From JANXLS01 sp035308565 (GTDB lineage Bacteria; Planctomycetota; SZUA-567; H5-PLA8): DNA of 64,000 nt. The notes under the pieces are model-generated. The model was given only the letters and a program-made list of their open reading frames with translations. It did no database searches and was not told the origin of the DNA. Location of the stretch: the NCBI GenBank assembly GCA_035308565.1, contig DATGGK010000074.1, positions 1-64,000 on the forward strand, in the 5' to 3' direction. Made by a program: the position numbers and the translations under genes. Shown piece after piece: positions 36,245 to 43,058 of the stretch (within the stretch, counting starts at the first letter, position 1; each line of letters opens with the position of its first letter).

Positions 36245-38869
36245 ATGGGCGGTGTTTTGCGAGGACCAATCTGGCACTTTTTTTTGGCAATGGCGGCGAG
36301 CCTCGCGCTCGCTCAACCGGCGCGCGCGGCGCTGGTCAATCCAGACTTTCAAATTGGTCCGGACGTTTCGCTCGACAGCCTTTCCGCCGCTGCCGGCAAC
36401 GACAGCTACATCGCCGTCGTCACCTCGTATTACCTCGTCGTCTGGCGCGATCTCACCACCTCCCCCGCCCCGCGCATTTCGGGCGCGCTGGTCAGCAACA
36501 CTGGCGTCGTCTCGCCGTCGTTTTTTATTTCCGATGTGGCAGGGCAGCCTCAAATTGGACCGGTGCAGCGCACGCGCGTCTCCTTTGACGGCACGAATTT
36601 TCTCGTGGTCTGGGCCGACACGCGCCCCGCAGGCACCGGCGTGCGCGGTGCATTCGTCTCGCTGCAAGGCGCGGTGGTTGGCGGCGCGGATTTTCTCATC
36701 GCGCCGACGCTGAACACCGCCAACGTCAATCCGCAAGTGCTCTTCACCGGCGACAATTACCTCGTCGCATGGCAGGATGCCGCGCAATCCGGGAACGGCA
36801 CGCAGATTTTTTTCACGCGCGTCACGCCCGCCGGTGTCTCGGGCATGCCCCTGCCCATCACGCCCGTTGCAGGTCATGACCCTGCGCAGCAATTCGAATT
36901 CCTCGTAAAAGGCCCCAAAGTTCCGCAGGGCGAAGCGCTGCTGGTCTATCAGGACATCGGCGATTCGCCCAACGCCACGTACGCCGTGCGCATCGACCCA
37001 AAGAGCGCCATCGTCGGCCCGGCAAGCGGCGCGAAAATGTTCACGCGCGATTTTTCAGCGACCGGATTGGGCGCGCCGATTGGCGGCGCGTTCATCAACG
37101 ACGAGTATTTGCTGCTGGCGTCGCTGGGCACGCAAATTTCCTGCGCCGTCTCGCGCGCGTGGCTTCACGCTGACGGCAGCATCGCGCTTTCGACAGTTCC
37201 TTTCGCGCTCGTCGGCGAAGGCACTGGTCTTGCCGAAACCGATTTTCCGATGACTTTTTACAACGACGTGGAAGGCGTGAACCTCGAAGAATTTTTGTTT
37301 CTGCGCAATTCAAGAGCCAGCGACGTGGCGTATCACGTCTTGATGAAGCGCGTCAGTCTCATCCCGCGCAAAAATGAAACCTCGACCGACCGCGATCCCA
37401 ATATGGAAGTCGTCGATGACGCGCTGTCCGGCGGACTTAACGGCGCGGTTGGCTGCGTGCTGCCGGTTCCAGATCCGGCGCAGACTGGGCTGGTCGTCTC
37501 GCAATACCTGGTCGTGTGGATGGACGGTCGCCGGCGCGTTGCCGATCCGCCGTTTCAAACCAACATTTACGGCGCGATCATCGACAATACGCAAGTGGGC
37601 AACGAAATTCGTCCGTACGTTCGCCCCGGCCCCGTTGCCGCGCCGCTCACCGGCGTCGCGCCGCTGACAGTGACCTTCGCGTCGTCGTTTTCGACCGGCG
37701 GCATTGACAGCGTGAATTGGGATTTCGGCGACGGTACCAGTTCGAGCCTCTTCGCAACCACACATGTCTACCAGAACAGCGGCACGTACCTCACCATTTA
37801 TTCCTTGTTGAAAGCCGGTCTGAATTACGACGATTATTTTCACGTCTACGCCGGCACCACCGATCCAGGCGGCGCCGGCGGTCCGCCGCAAAGCGTCGGC
37901 GGCGTGCTCGGCCCGCTCAGCCCGGGTGTGAACAATCAGGCGGCGATCAGCGCCTTCAGCGCCACTGTAAATTTTGCGAAATCCAACGCCGATGCGTTTC
38001 GCGTTACCGGCGTGCTGAATGTCCCGGATCTCCCCGTGAATTTAGGCGGCACTCAATTTACGTTCACGCTTGGCGCGAACAATTACTCGTTCACGCTGCT
38101 GGACGGCGGCACGTTCAATTCCACATCCGGCGACACGCCCGTGCTGGCTTTCGGACTCAATTCAGCGTCCGGATTTTTTACGCTCGTGAGCAGCAGCGAC
38201 AGCTTGGCCGGCGCACTCGCGGCCGGCGGAGTGGTCAACGCGACGGTCTCCAAGCAAACCGTTTCGATTCCGCTCTCGGTGTCCTATGCGGGACTTTCGA
38301 CAAACCAGACGCTGCAAGCGCAGTACACCGCGAAGCAGGGCGGTTCGGGCAAAGTCAATTTCGTCTTCGGAACCACCGGCCTGCCGGGCGAAGGCGTCTT
38401 CCGCATTGCCGATGCCACGGCGACCGAGCGTCTGACAAATGGGAAAACCGGCGACAGAATCAACGACTTTGGGCTGATCGGAAACATTACGCTGCCAGGC
38501 GGGAAACCGCTGGTCAAAACCCCCTCGGGACTCTGGCGCTTCACGTTCGGAAATTTTCAGCAGAACATCGCCACCAGCCAGGTCACGCTCGCCAGCAACG
38601 TGTACACATTCAAAAACAACCACACAACCAGCGGCATCATTAGCTTTCAATACAATCAGAAGAGCGGCGTGTTTTTCCTGGGTCTCAAAGGCATCCCAGC
38701 GGAAGGCGTGGACCCGTCCGGCATGGCGCTCAGCAACAGCTTGATTGTGCGCGCCGATCTGGCGGTGTCTGTCGATTTCGATCTGGATCAAGGCGGCGAA
38801 TACCAGGGCAGCGCGTTCCTGCGATTGCAGCGCAAGGATGTGGGCAAAAAGAAATGGACGCTGCGCTAG
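36245..38869 (+). CDS. Secreted repeat protein with PKD domain
   Basis: An 874-aa protein starting at ATG 36245, nine bases after GGAGAA. The signal peptide ends at PARA-ALVNP (about residue 28). Residues 50-450 carry recurring blades with Y/F-LVVW-x-D-x-R (YLVVWRDL, FLVVWADTR, YLVAWQDA, YLVVWMDGR), suggesting a beta-propeller. A PKD module is at about 462-525 (VNWDFGDGTSSSLFATTHVY). The C-terminal third contains two related all-beta segments (FTFTLGANNYSFTL; LWRFTFGNFQQN). No enzyme motif is seen, so a structural or adhesive extracellular role is inferred. An R2 palindrome starts immediately after the stop. Confidence 0.8.
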   Translation: MGGVLRGPIWHFFLAMAASLALAQPARAALVNPDFQIGPDVSLDSLSAAAGNDSYIAVVTSYYLVVWRDLTTSPAPRISGALVSNTGVVSPSFFISDVAGQPQIGPVQRTRVSFDGTNFLVVWADTRPAGTGVRGAFVSLQGAVVGGADFLIAPTLNTANVNPQVLFTGDNYLVAWQDAAQSGNGTQIFFTRVTPAGVSGMPLPITPVAGHDPAQQFEFLVKGPKVPQGEALLVYQDIGDSPNATYAVRIDPKSAIVGPASGAKMFTRDFSATGLGAPIGGAFINDEYLLLASLGTQISCAVSRAWLHADGSIALSTVPFALVGEGTGLAETDFPMTFYNDVEGVNLEEFLFLRNSRASDVAYHVLMKRVSLIPRKNETSTDRDPNMEVVDDALSGGLNGAVGCVLPVPDPAQTGLVVSQYLVVWMDGRRRVADPPFQTNIYGAIIDNTQVGNEIRPYVRPGPVAAPLTGVAPLTVTFASSFSTGGIDSVNWDFGDGTSSSLFATTHVYQNSGTYLTIYSLLKAGLNYDDYFHVYAGTTDPGGAGGPPQSVGGVLGPLSPGVNNQAAISAFSATVNFAKSNADAFRVTGVLNVPDLPVNLGGTQFTFTLGANNYSFTLLDGGTFNSTSGDTPVLAFGLNSASGFFTLVSSSDSLAGALAAGGVVNATVSKQTVSIPLSVSYAGLSTNQTLQAQYTAKQGGSGKVNFVFGTTGLPGEGVFRIADATATERLTNGKTGDRINDFGLIGNITLPGGKPLVKTPSGLWRFTFGNFQQNIATSQVTLASNVYTFKNNHTTSGIISFQYNQKSGVFFLGLKGIPAEGVDPSGMALSNSLIVRADLAVSVDFDLDQGGEYQGSAFLRLQRKDVGKKKWTLR

Positions 38870-38870
38870 T

Positions 38871-38896
38871 CGGAGCGCCGGCTTCCAGCCGGCAGG
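38871..38896 (-). repeat. R2 palindrome after stop codon
   Basis: CGGAGCGCCGGCTTCCAGCC core beginning one base after the TAG of the PKD protein gene. It might serve as a transcript-end hairpin. Confidence 0.88.
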
Positions 38897-38999
38897 CATT
38901 CCAGCCAAACGTTGAACCGTGATCCCTCCTTGGCGCATTGACAAAAATCCATTAAAATCGCGTTCCACTAAACTGTGCGACACATGAGGCGCTGAAAGC

Positions 39000-40247
39000 A
39001 TGGCCCGCAAGGCACCGGCCACATTCGAAGAGCTTGCCATCGAGAACGGCCTGGTCACCGAGACGCAGGTGCAGGAATGCATCGCCGCGCAAGGCCCGCC
39101 CGGCGGCGACGGCACGCAAACCAACACGATCGAAACGATCATGCTGGCCAAGGGCTTCATGAACGAAGATCAGGTCCGCGCGATCAAAACCGCGCTGGGC
39201 CGCTTGCAGCGCGACGAGGAAAAAGGCGACGCGCTGCGCATTGGCAATTACGAAATCATCGGCAAGATTGGCGACGGCGGACTGGGCACCGTCTACAAAG
39301 CGCGCCAGATTTCCATGTCGCGAGACGTGGCGCTGAAAGTGCTCCACAAAAAATGGCTCAGCGACGAGGAATTCAAAAAGAGATTTCTGCTCGAAGCTCG
39401 CCTCGCGGGACGATTGAGCCACCAGAATTTGATTCAGGTTTACGACGTGGGCCGCGACCGCGGCGTCTATTATTTCTCGATGGAATTCATCGACGGCGAA
39501 ACCGTCGAGGACATGATCGACCGCGTCGGCCCGCTTGACGTGCCGGTCGCCATGGACATCACCATCCAGATCATGCACTCCATCCATTACATCAAGCAGT
39601 GGGACATCGTTCACCGCGACATCAAACCCGGCAACATGATGATGACGCGCAAAGGCCAGGTGAAACTGGGCGATTTCGGCTTCGTCAAATCCAAACTCGA
39701 CCCTGTGATTTCAACGGAAGGCGAAGTACTCGGCACGCCCGATTACATTTCGCCCGAACAAGCCATGGGCGCCGACAATATCGATTGGCGCTCCGATCAA
39801 TATTCGCTGGGCTGTTCGCTGTATCACATGCTGACCGGCAAACCGCCATACGAAGGCTCCGGCTCCTCGGTGATGCGCCAGCACATCAAAGCCGAACTGC
39901 CCGACCCGCGCACGATCAATCCGAAAATTCCCGACCCGGTCATGACGATCCTTGAGCGCATGATGGCGAAAAATCCAGCGGACCGCTTTCAGGATGCCGC
40001 GCATTTGATTGAGGATTTGGAATTGGTGAAGATGGGGCAGTCGCCGTCGAGCGCTCGTTTGGACGCGGGGAAATCGACGATCATCCGCGCGTACAAAATC
40101 GAGCAAGTCCGTGTCGAACGCGCGAAAACCGAAATCGAATTGTTGCGCGACGAAGTGCGCCGAATGAAAATGTACGTGACGATTGCATGCATCGTCGCGG
40201 CAACGATGGTGATTGTGGCGCTGCTGGTGTTCCTGTTGAAAAAGTAG
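39000..40247 (+). CDS. Membrane-anchored Ser/Thr protein kinase
   Basis: A 415-aa Hanks-type kinase. Residues 1-75 resemble the N-terminal module of type II secretion ATPases (FEELAIENGLVTETQVQECI). The kinase domain spans about 84-345: glycine loop GKIGDGGLGTVYK, Lys113 (VALKVL), HRDIKPGN with Asp207, DFG (LGDFGFVK), APE-like SPEQ, and DQYSLG. All catalytic residues are present. A coiled-coil-like segment (350-385) leads to one transmembrane helix (about 389-411) and a KK end, so the kinase faces the cytoplasm. It has no extracellular sensor. A TTGACA at 38938 has no well-spaced -10 box. The following genes run in the same direction. Confidence 0.93.
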   Translation: MARKAPATFEELAIENGLVTETQVQECIAAQGPPGGDGTQTNTIETIMLAKGFMNEDQVRAIKTALGRLQRDEEKGDALRIGNYEIIGKIGDGGLGTVYKARQISMSRDVALKVLHKKWLSDEEFKKRFLLEARLAGRLSHQNLIQVYDVGRDRGVYYFSMEFIDGETVEDMIDRVGPLDVPVAMDITIQIMHSIHYIKQWDIVHRDIKPGNMMMTRKGQVKLGDFGFVKSKLDPVISTEGEVLGTPDYISPEQAMGADNIDWRSDQYSLGCSLYHMLTGKPPYEGSGSSVMRQHIKAELPDPRTINPKIPDPVMTILERMMAKNPADRFQDAAHLIEDLELVKMGQSPSSARLDAGKSTIIRAYKIEQVRVERAKTEIELLRDEVRRMKMYVTIACIVAATMVIVALLVFLLKK

Positions 40248-40270
40248 CTGAGTGATCGTTGCGGCGGAGC

Positions 40271-40298
40271 TTGATTTCAACTCACGCACTGGTATAGA
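40271..40298 (+). promoter_or_regulatory. Possible promoter before zinc-ribbon / glycerate kinase pair
   Basis: TTGATT and TATAGA are separated by 16 nt, about 50 bp before ATG 40350 and after the kinase stop. It fits a housekeeping promoter but only moderately well. Confidence 0.3.
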
Positions 40299-40349
40299 TT
40301 TTGTTCTGTACCGCAGTTTTTCTCCATCTTTTCGCGACGATTTTTTTCA

Positions 40350-40820
40350 ATGCCTTCATCCTACTCCAACAACTCCGGCGCCTGTGAATGCGGGCAGGTC
40401 GTGTTCGATTTGGCCGGGCGCAAAAGCGGCGACATCCTTTCGTGTTCATGGTGCGGGCGCAAATTTCGCTTTCTAGGCGCGGATCGCATCGCGCCGTTGA
40501 CGCCGGAGGAAGCCAAGCTGGCTGAAGCGGCCGCCAAAAACACTCGCACGGCGCGCGGGCAAAAACCGCCCGGAACGGCCGTGAGCGTCTGGCCGATGAT
40601 CGGCTTCATTGTGGCGTTCAACGCGCTGGCGTTCATCGCGCTGGCGGTGCTGCTTCCCAAAGGCGAAGACAGCTTGCGCCACACGCTGTGGGACTCCGAT
40701 TTCACCGTTCAGGGACGCGCGGTCTGGCCCGACCTTGTCGCACTGGCCGTCGGGCACATGCTGGGATTCTGCGGTTGGGCGGCGTACATTTATCGCGTAC
40801 ACAAGAAAGCGAAGACGTGA
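40350..40820 (+). CDS. Zinc-ribbon membrane protein
   Basis: A 156-aa protein. The N-terminus has a Cys4-type zinc ribbon (CECG at 12-15 and CSWCG at 32-36). Two transmembrane segments follow (about 84-103, IGFIVAFNALAFIALAVLL; and 128-148, VALAVGHMLGFCGWAAYIY), joined by a short loop and ended by a basic tail. Its TGA overlaps the GTG start of the glycerate kinase gene (GTGA), which suggests one mRNA. The function is unknown. Similar ribbon-plus-helices proteins are common in this window (see 50413). Confidence 0.75.
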   Translation: MPSSYSNNSGACECGQVVFDLAGRKSGDILSCSWCGRKFRFLGADRIAPLTPEEAKLAEAAAKNTRTARGQKPPGTAVSVWPMIGFIVAFNALAFIALAVLLPKGEDSLRHTLWDSDFTVQGRAVWPDLVALAVGHMLGFCGWAAYIYRVHKKAKT

Positions 40821-42010
40821 AGAAGATTGTCGTCGCCCTGGCCAGTTTCAAAGGCACGCTCAGTTCGCGGCAGGCCGGCGAGGCGCTGGCGCGCGGACTT
40901 CGCGCGGCGGGATTTGCGACGCAGGTCATCGCGCTGGCGGATGGCGGCGAAGGCCTGGTCGAAGCGCTGGCGCCGCAAATTCCCGGTGCGCAAATTCGCG
41001 ATGCTTATTGCCGCGACCCGCTTGGGCAGCGGCGCTTTGCGCGCTTTGCGCTGACGTTTCCGCACGGCCAGGATCAGAATCCGCCGCGCCCGAAAGCGGT
41101 GATCGAAATGGCCGCGTCGAGCGGCTTGCCGCTGGTGCCTGAAGCGCAGCGCGATCCGAAGATCACCACGACGCTAGGGGTGGGCGATCAAATCTGCGAA
41201 GCGTTTTCGTTTGCCGGAAATCAGCGCGACAACCTCGACATTCTGCTCGGCATCGGCGGCAGCGCGACCAACGACGGCGGCGCCGGCATGGCGCAGGCGC
41301 TTGGCGCGAAATTGCTCGCCGCCGACGGCAATGAACTTCCGCCGGGTGGCGCTGCGCTGACGCGTCTCGCGCGCATCGACATGTCAACGTTTAACCCGCA
41401 CGTCGGCAATGCGCGTTTCACCGTAGCGTGCGACGTGGTCAATCCGCTCTGTGGCCCGCAGGGCGCCAGCCGCATTTACGGTCCGCAGAAAGGCGCGACG
41501 GCGGCCGATGTTGACTTGCTCGACGCCGCGCTCGCGCATTATGCCGAGATCATTCGCCGCGATCTTGGAAAAGATGTCGGCGACGTTCCCGGTGCCGGCG
41601 CGGCGGGTGGACTGGGCGCGGGCTGCATCGCTTTTTTAAACGCGACGCTCAAGCCCGGCATCGAACTGGTGCTCGACGCCGTCGATTTTAACCGCGCGCT
41701 CAAGGGTAACGAGCCGCGACCGCAAGGGAGCGGGAATGCAGCGCCGCCCGTCTGCGTCATCACCGGTGAAGGGTTTCTCGACGAGCAAACGTTGATGGGC
41801 AAAGCGTGCGCGGGCGTTGCGGCGCGCGCAAAAAGAGCGGGCGTGCCGTGCATCGCAATTGGCGGAGGCATCGACGAAGCGCATCGCGCCGATTTGGAAA
41901 AAGTATTCGCGCGCCTCGAATCGCTCAGCGAATTTGCCGGAAGTGCCGATGAAGCCAAACGCAATGCCGCGGCGTGGCTGGAGAAAATGGGTTCAAGATT
42001 CAAGATTTAG
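40817..42010 (+). CDS. glxK: Glycerate kinase (GlxK/GarK family)
   Basis: A 397-aa enzyme that phosphorylates glycerate with ATP. Family motifs: ASFKGTLSSRQAGEAL at the N-terminus, LADGGEGLVEAL, GIGGSATNDGGAGMAQALGA and VITGEGFLDEQTLMGKA. The start is GTG 40817, overlapping the preceding stop; a longer frame upstream overlaps the zinc-ribbon gene and is not supported. Just before VCVITGEG, an R4 palindrome adds NEPRPQGSGNAAPP where relatives read a short loop. The last codons (GSRFKI-stop) are encoded by a GATTCAA heptad tract, so both an internal loop and the C-terminus are repeat-derived. Catalytic motifs are intact. Confidence 0.9.
   Translation: MKKIVVALASFKGTLSSRQAGEALARGLRAAGFATQVIALADGGEGLVEALAPQIPGAQIRDAYCRDPLGQRRFARFALTFPHGQDQNPPRPKAVIEMAASSGLPLVPEAQRDPKITTTLGVGDQICEAFSFAGNQRDNLDILLGIGGSATNDGGAGMAQALGAKLLAADGNELPPGGAALTRLARIDMSTFNPHVGNARFTVACDVVNPLCGPQGASRIYGPQKGATAADVDLLDAALAHYAEIIRRDLGKDVGDVPGAGAAGGLGAGCIAFLNATLKPGIELVLDAVDFNRALKGNEPRPQGSGNAAPPVCVITGEGFLDEQTLMGKACAGVAARAKRAGVPCIAIGGGIDEAHRADLEKVFARLESLSEFAGSADEAKRNAAAWLEKMGSRFKI
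41709..41736 (+). repeat. R4 element in glycerate kinase gene
   Basis: GAGCCGCGACCGCAAGGGAG, translated as NEPRPQGSGN, the same frame as in the two C25 genes. Confidence 0.88.
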
Positions 42011-42027
42011 AATTTGAGATTCAACGT
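41992..42027. repeat. Heptad tract at end of glycerate kinase gene
   Basis: GATTCAA-type units cover the last codons and supply the TAG stop codon. Confidence 0.65.
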
Positions 42028-42047
42028 TGCAAACGCGGCGGACAAGT

Positions 42048-42086
42048 CTTGAATTTTGAATTTTGAATTTTGAATTTTGAATTGAA
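42048..42086. repeat. Heptad tract (TTTTGAA) before murQ
   Basis: About five tandem units ending at the murQ start codon. They replace any visible ribosome site. Confidence 0.85.
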
Positions 42087-43019
42087 ATGAACCTTCGCCA
42101 TCTATCCACCGAACAGCCCAACGCGCGCACGGCGAATCTGGACCGCATGTCCACCGCGCGGCTGCTGCGCGCGATCAATCGCGAGGACGCCAGCGTTCAC
42201 AAGGCCGTCGCGAAAGCGATTCCCGAAATCGAACGTGCGGTCGATGCGATTGCGGTGCGCTTGAAGAATGGCGGGCGGCTTTTTTACATCGGCGCGGGCA
42301 CCAGCGGGCGGCTGGGCTGTGTCGATGCGAGCGAAATGCCGCCGACGTATGGCGTCTCGCCCAAGCTCGTGCAAGGCATCATCGCCGGCGGTTACGGCGC
42401 GCTGCGGCGCAGCGTCGAAGGCGCGGAAGATGACGGCGCGGCGGGAGTGCGCGACATTTCCAAACGCCGCATCGGGCCGCGCGATGCCGTCGTAGGCCTT
42501 TCGGCGTCGGGGCGCGCACGCTATGTTCGCGAAGGACTTCAGGAGGCCGCGCGGCGCGGCGCGTTCGTGGCGTGCATTACGTGTAACCGCAATTCGCAAC
42601 TGGCCGCTCTTTTTCACGCAAAGAGGCAAAGGCCCGCCAAGTTCGCAAAGAATACTTTTGGAAAAGCTTTGCGTTCTTTGCGCTCCCTTGCGCCTTTGCG
42701 TGAAAGAATGCTTTTTCCGGGCGCCGCTATTATCGCCGAAACGGGTCCGGAAGCCGTTGCGGGTTCCACGCGCATGAAAGCCGGCACCGCGCAGAAGCTG
42801 ATTTTGAACATGATCTCGACTGCCGTCATGGTCCGGCTGGGCCGCGTCAAAGGCAATCGGATGGTCGATCTGAAAATAAAATGCGAGAAGCTGCGCGAGC
42901 GGGCGATGCTGCTGGTGATCGATGAGACAAACGCAACTCCGCGCGCCGCGCTGGCCGCGCTCGACAAGCACAGCGGCTCGGTTCGCAAAGCGATCGCGGC
43001 GCTGAACGATGAACGATGA
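42087..43019 (+). CDS. murQ: N-acetylmuramic acid 6-phosphate etherase with in-frame insertion
   Basis: A 310-aa MurQ, which cleaves the lactyl ether of MurNAc-6-phosphate during cell-wall recycling. Motifs: FYIGAGTSGRLGCVDASEMP (SIS domain), VGLSASGRARYV, and GPEAVAGSTRMKAGTAQK. Between CNRNSQLA and AAIIAETGPEA lies an insertion of about 33 residues (LFHAKRQRP... to ...RERMLFPG), absent from typical MurQ. It is encoded by an inverted repeat of CGCAAAG units (42609-42706). The insertion is in the loop where relatives have a short ADIAI strand. The stop codon lies inside a GATGAAC heptad tract. Whether the enzyme still folds is open. No MurNAc transporter or anmK is seen next to it. Confidence 0.9.
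   Translation: MNLRHLSTEQPNARTANLDRMSTARLLRAINREDASVHKAVAKAIPEIERAVDAIAVRLKNGGRLFYIGAGTSGRLGCVDASEMPPTYGVSPKLVQGIIAGGYGALRRSVEGAEDDGAAGVRDISKRRIGPRDAVVGLSASGRARYVREGLQEAARRGAFVACITCNRNSQLAALFHAKRQRPAKFAKNTFGKALRSLRSLAPLRERMLFPGAAIIAETGPEAVAGSTRMKAGTAQKLILNMISTAVMVRLGRVKGNRMVDLKIKCEKLRERAMLLVIDETNATPRAALAALDKHSGSVRKAIAALNDER
42609..42706. repeat. CGCAAAG-type inverted repeat in murQ
   Basis: Left arm 42609-42652 and right arm 42674-42706 are inverted, each rich in CGCAAAG / GGCAAAG units. The 98-bp element is translated in frame as a basic insert. Confidence 0.85.
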
Positions 43020-43029
43020 ACGATGAACG
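43005..43029. repeat. Heptad tract (GATGAAC) at murQ end
   Basis: Three to four perfect units. The reading frame terminates on a TGA inside the tract. Confidence 0.85.
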
Positions 43030-43034
43030 AAAAG

Positions 43035-43054
43035 CCGCCTGAAGGCGGGACTAC
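43035..43054 (+). repeat. Single R3 palindrome between convergent genes
   Basis: CCGCCTGAAGGCGGGACTAC, identical to the copy at 33358, between murQ and comEC stop codons. Confidence 0.85.
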
Positions 43055-43058
43055 GAAC

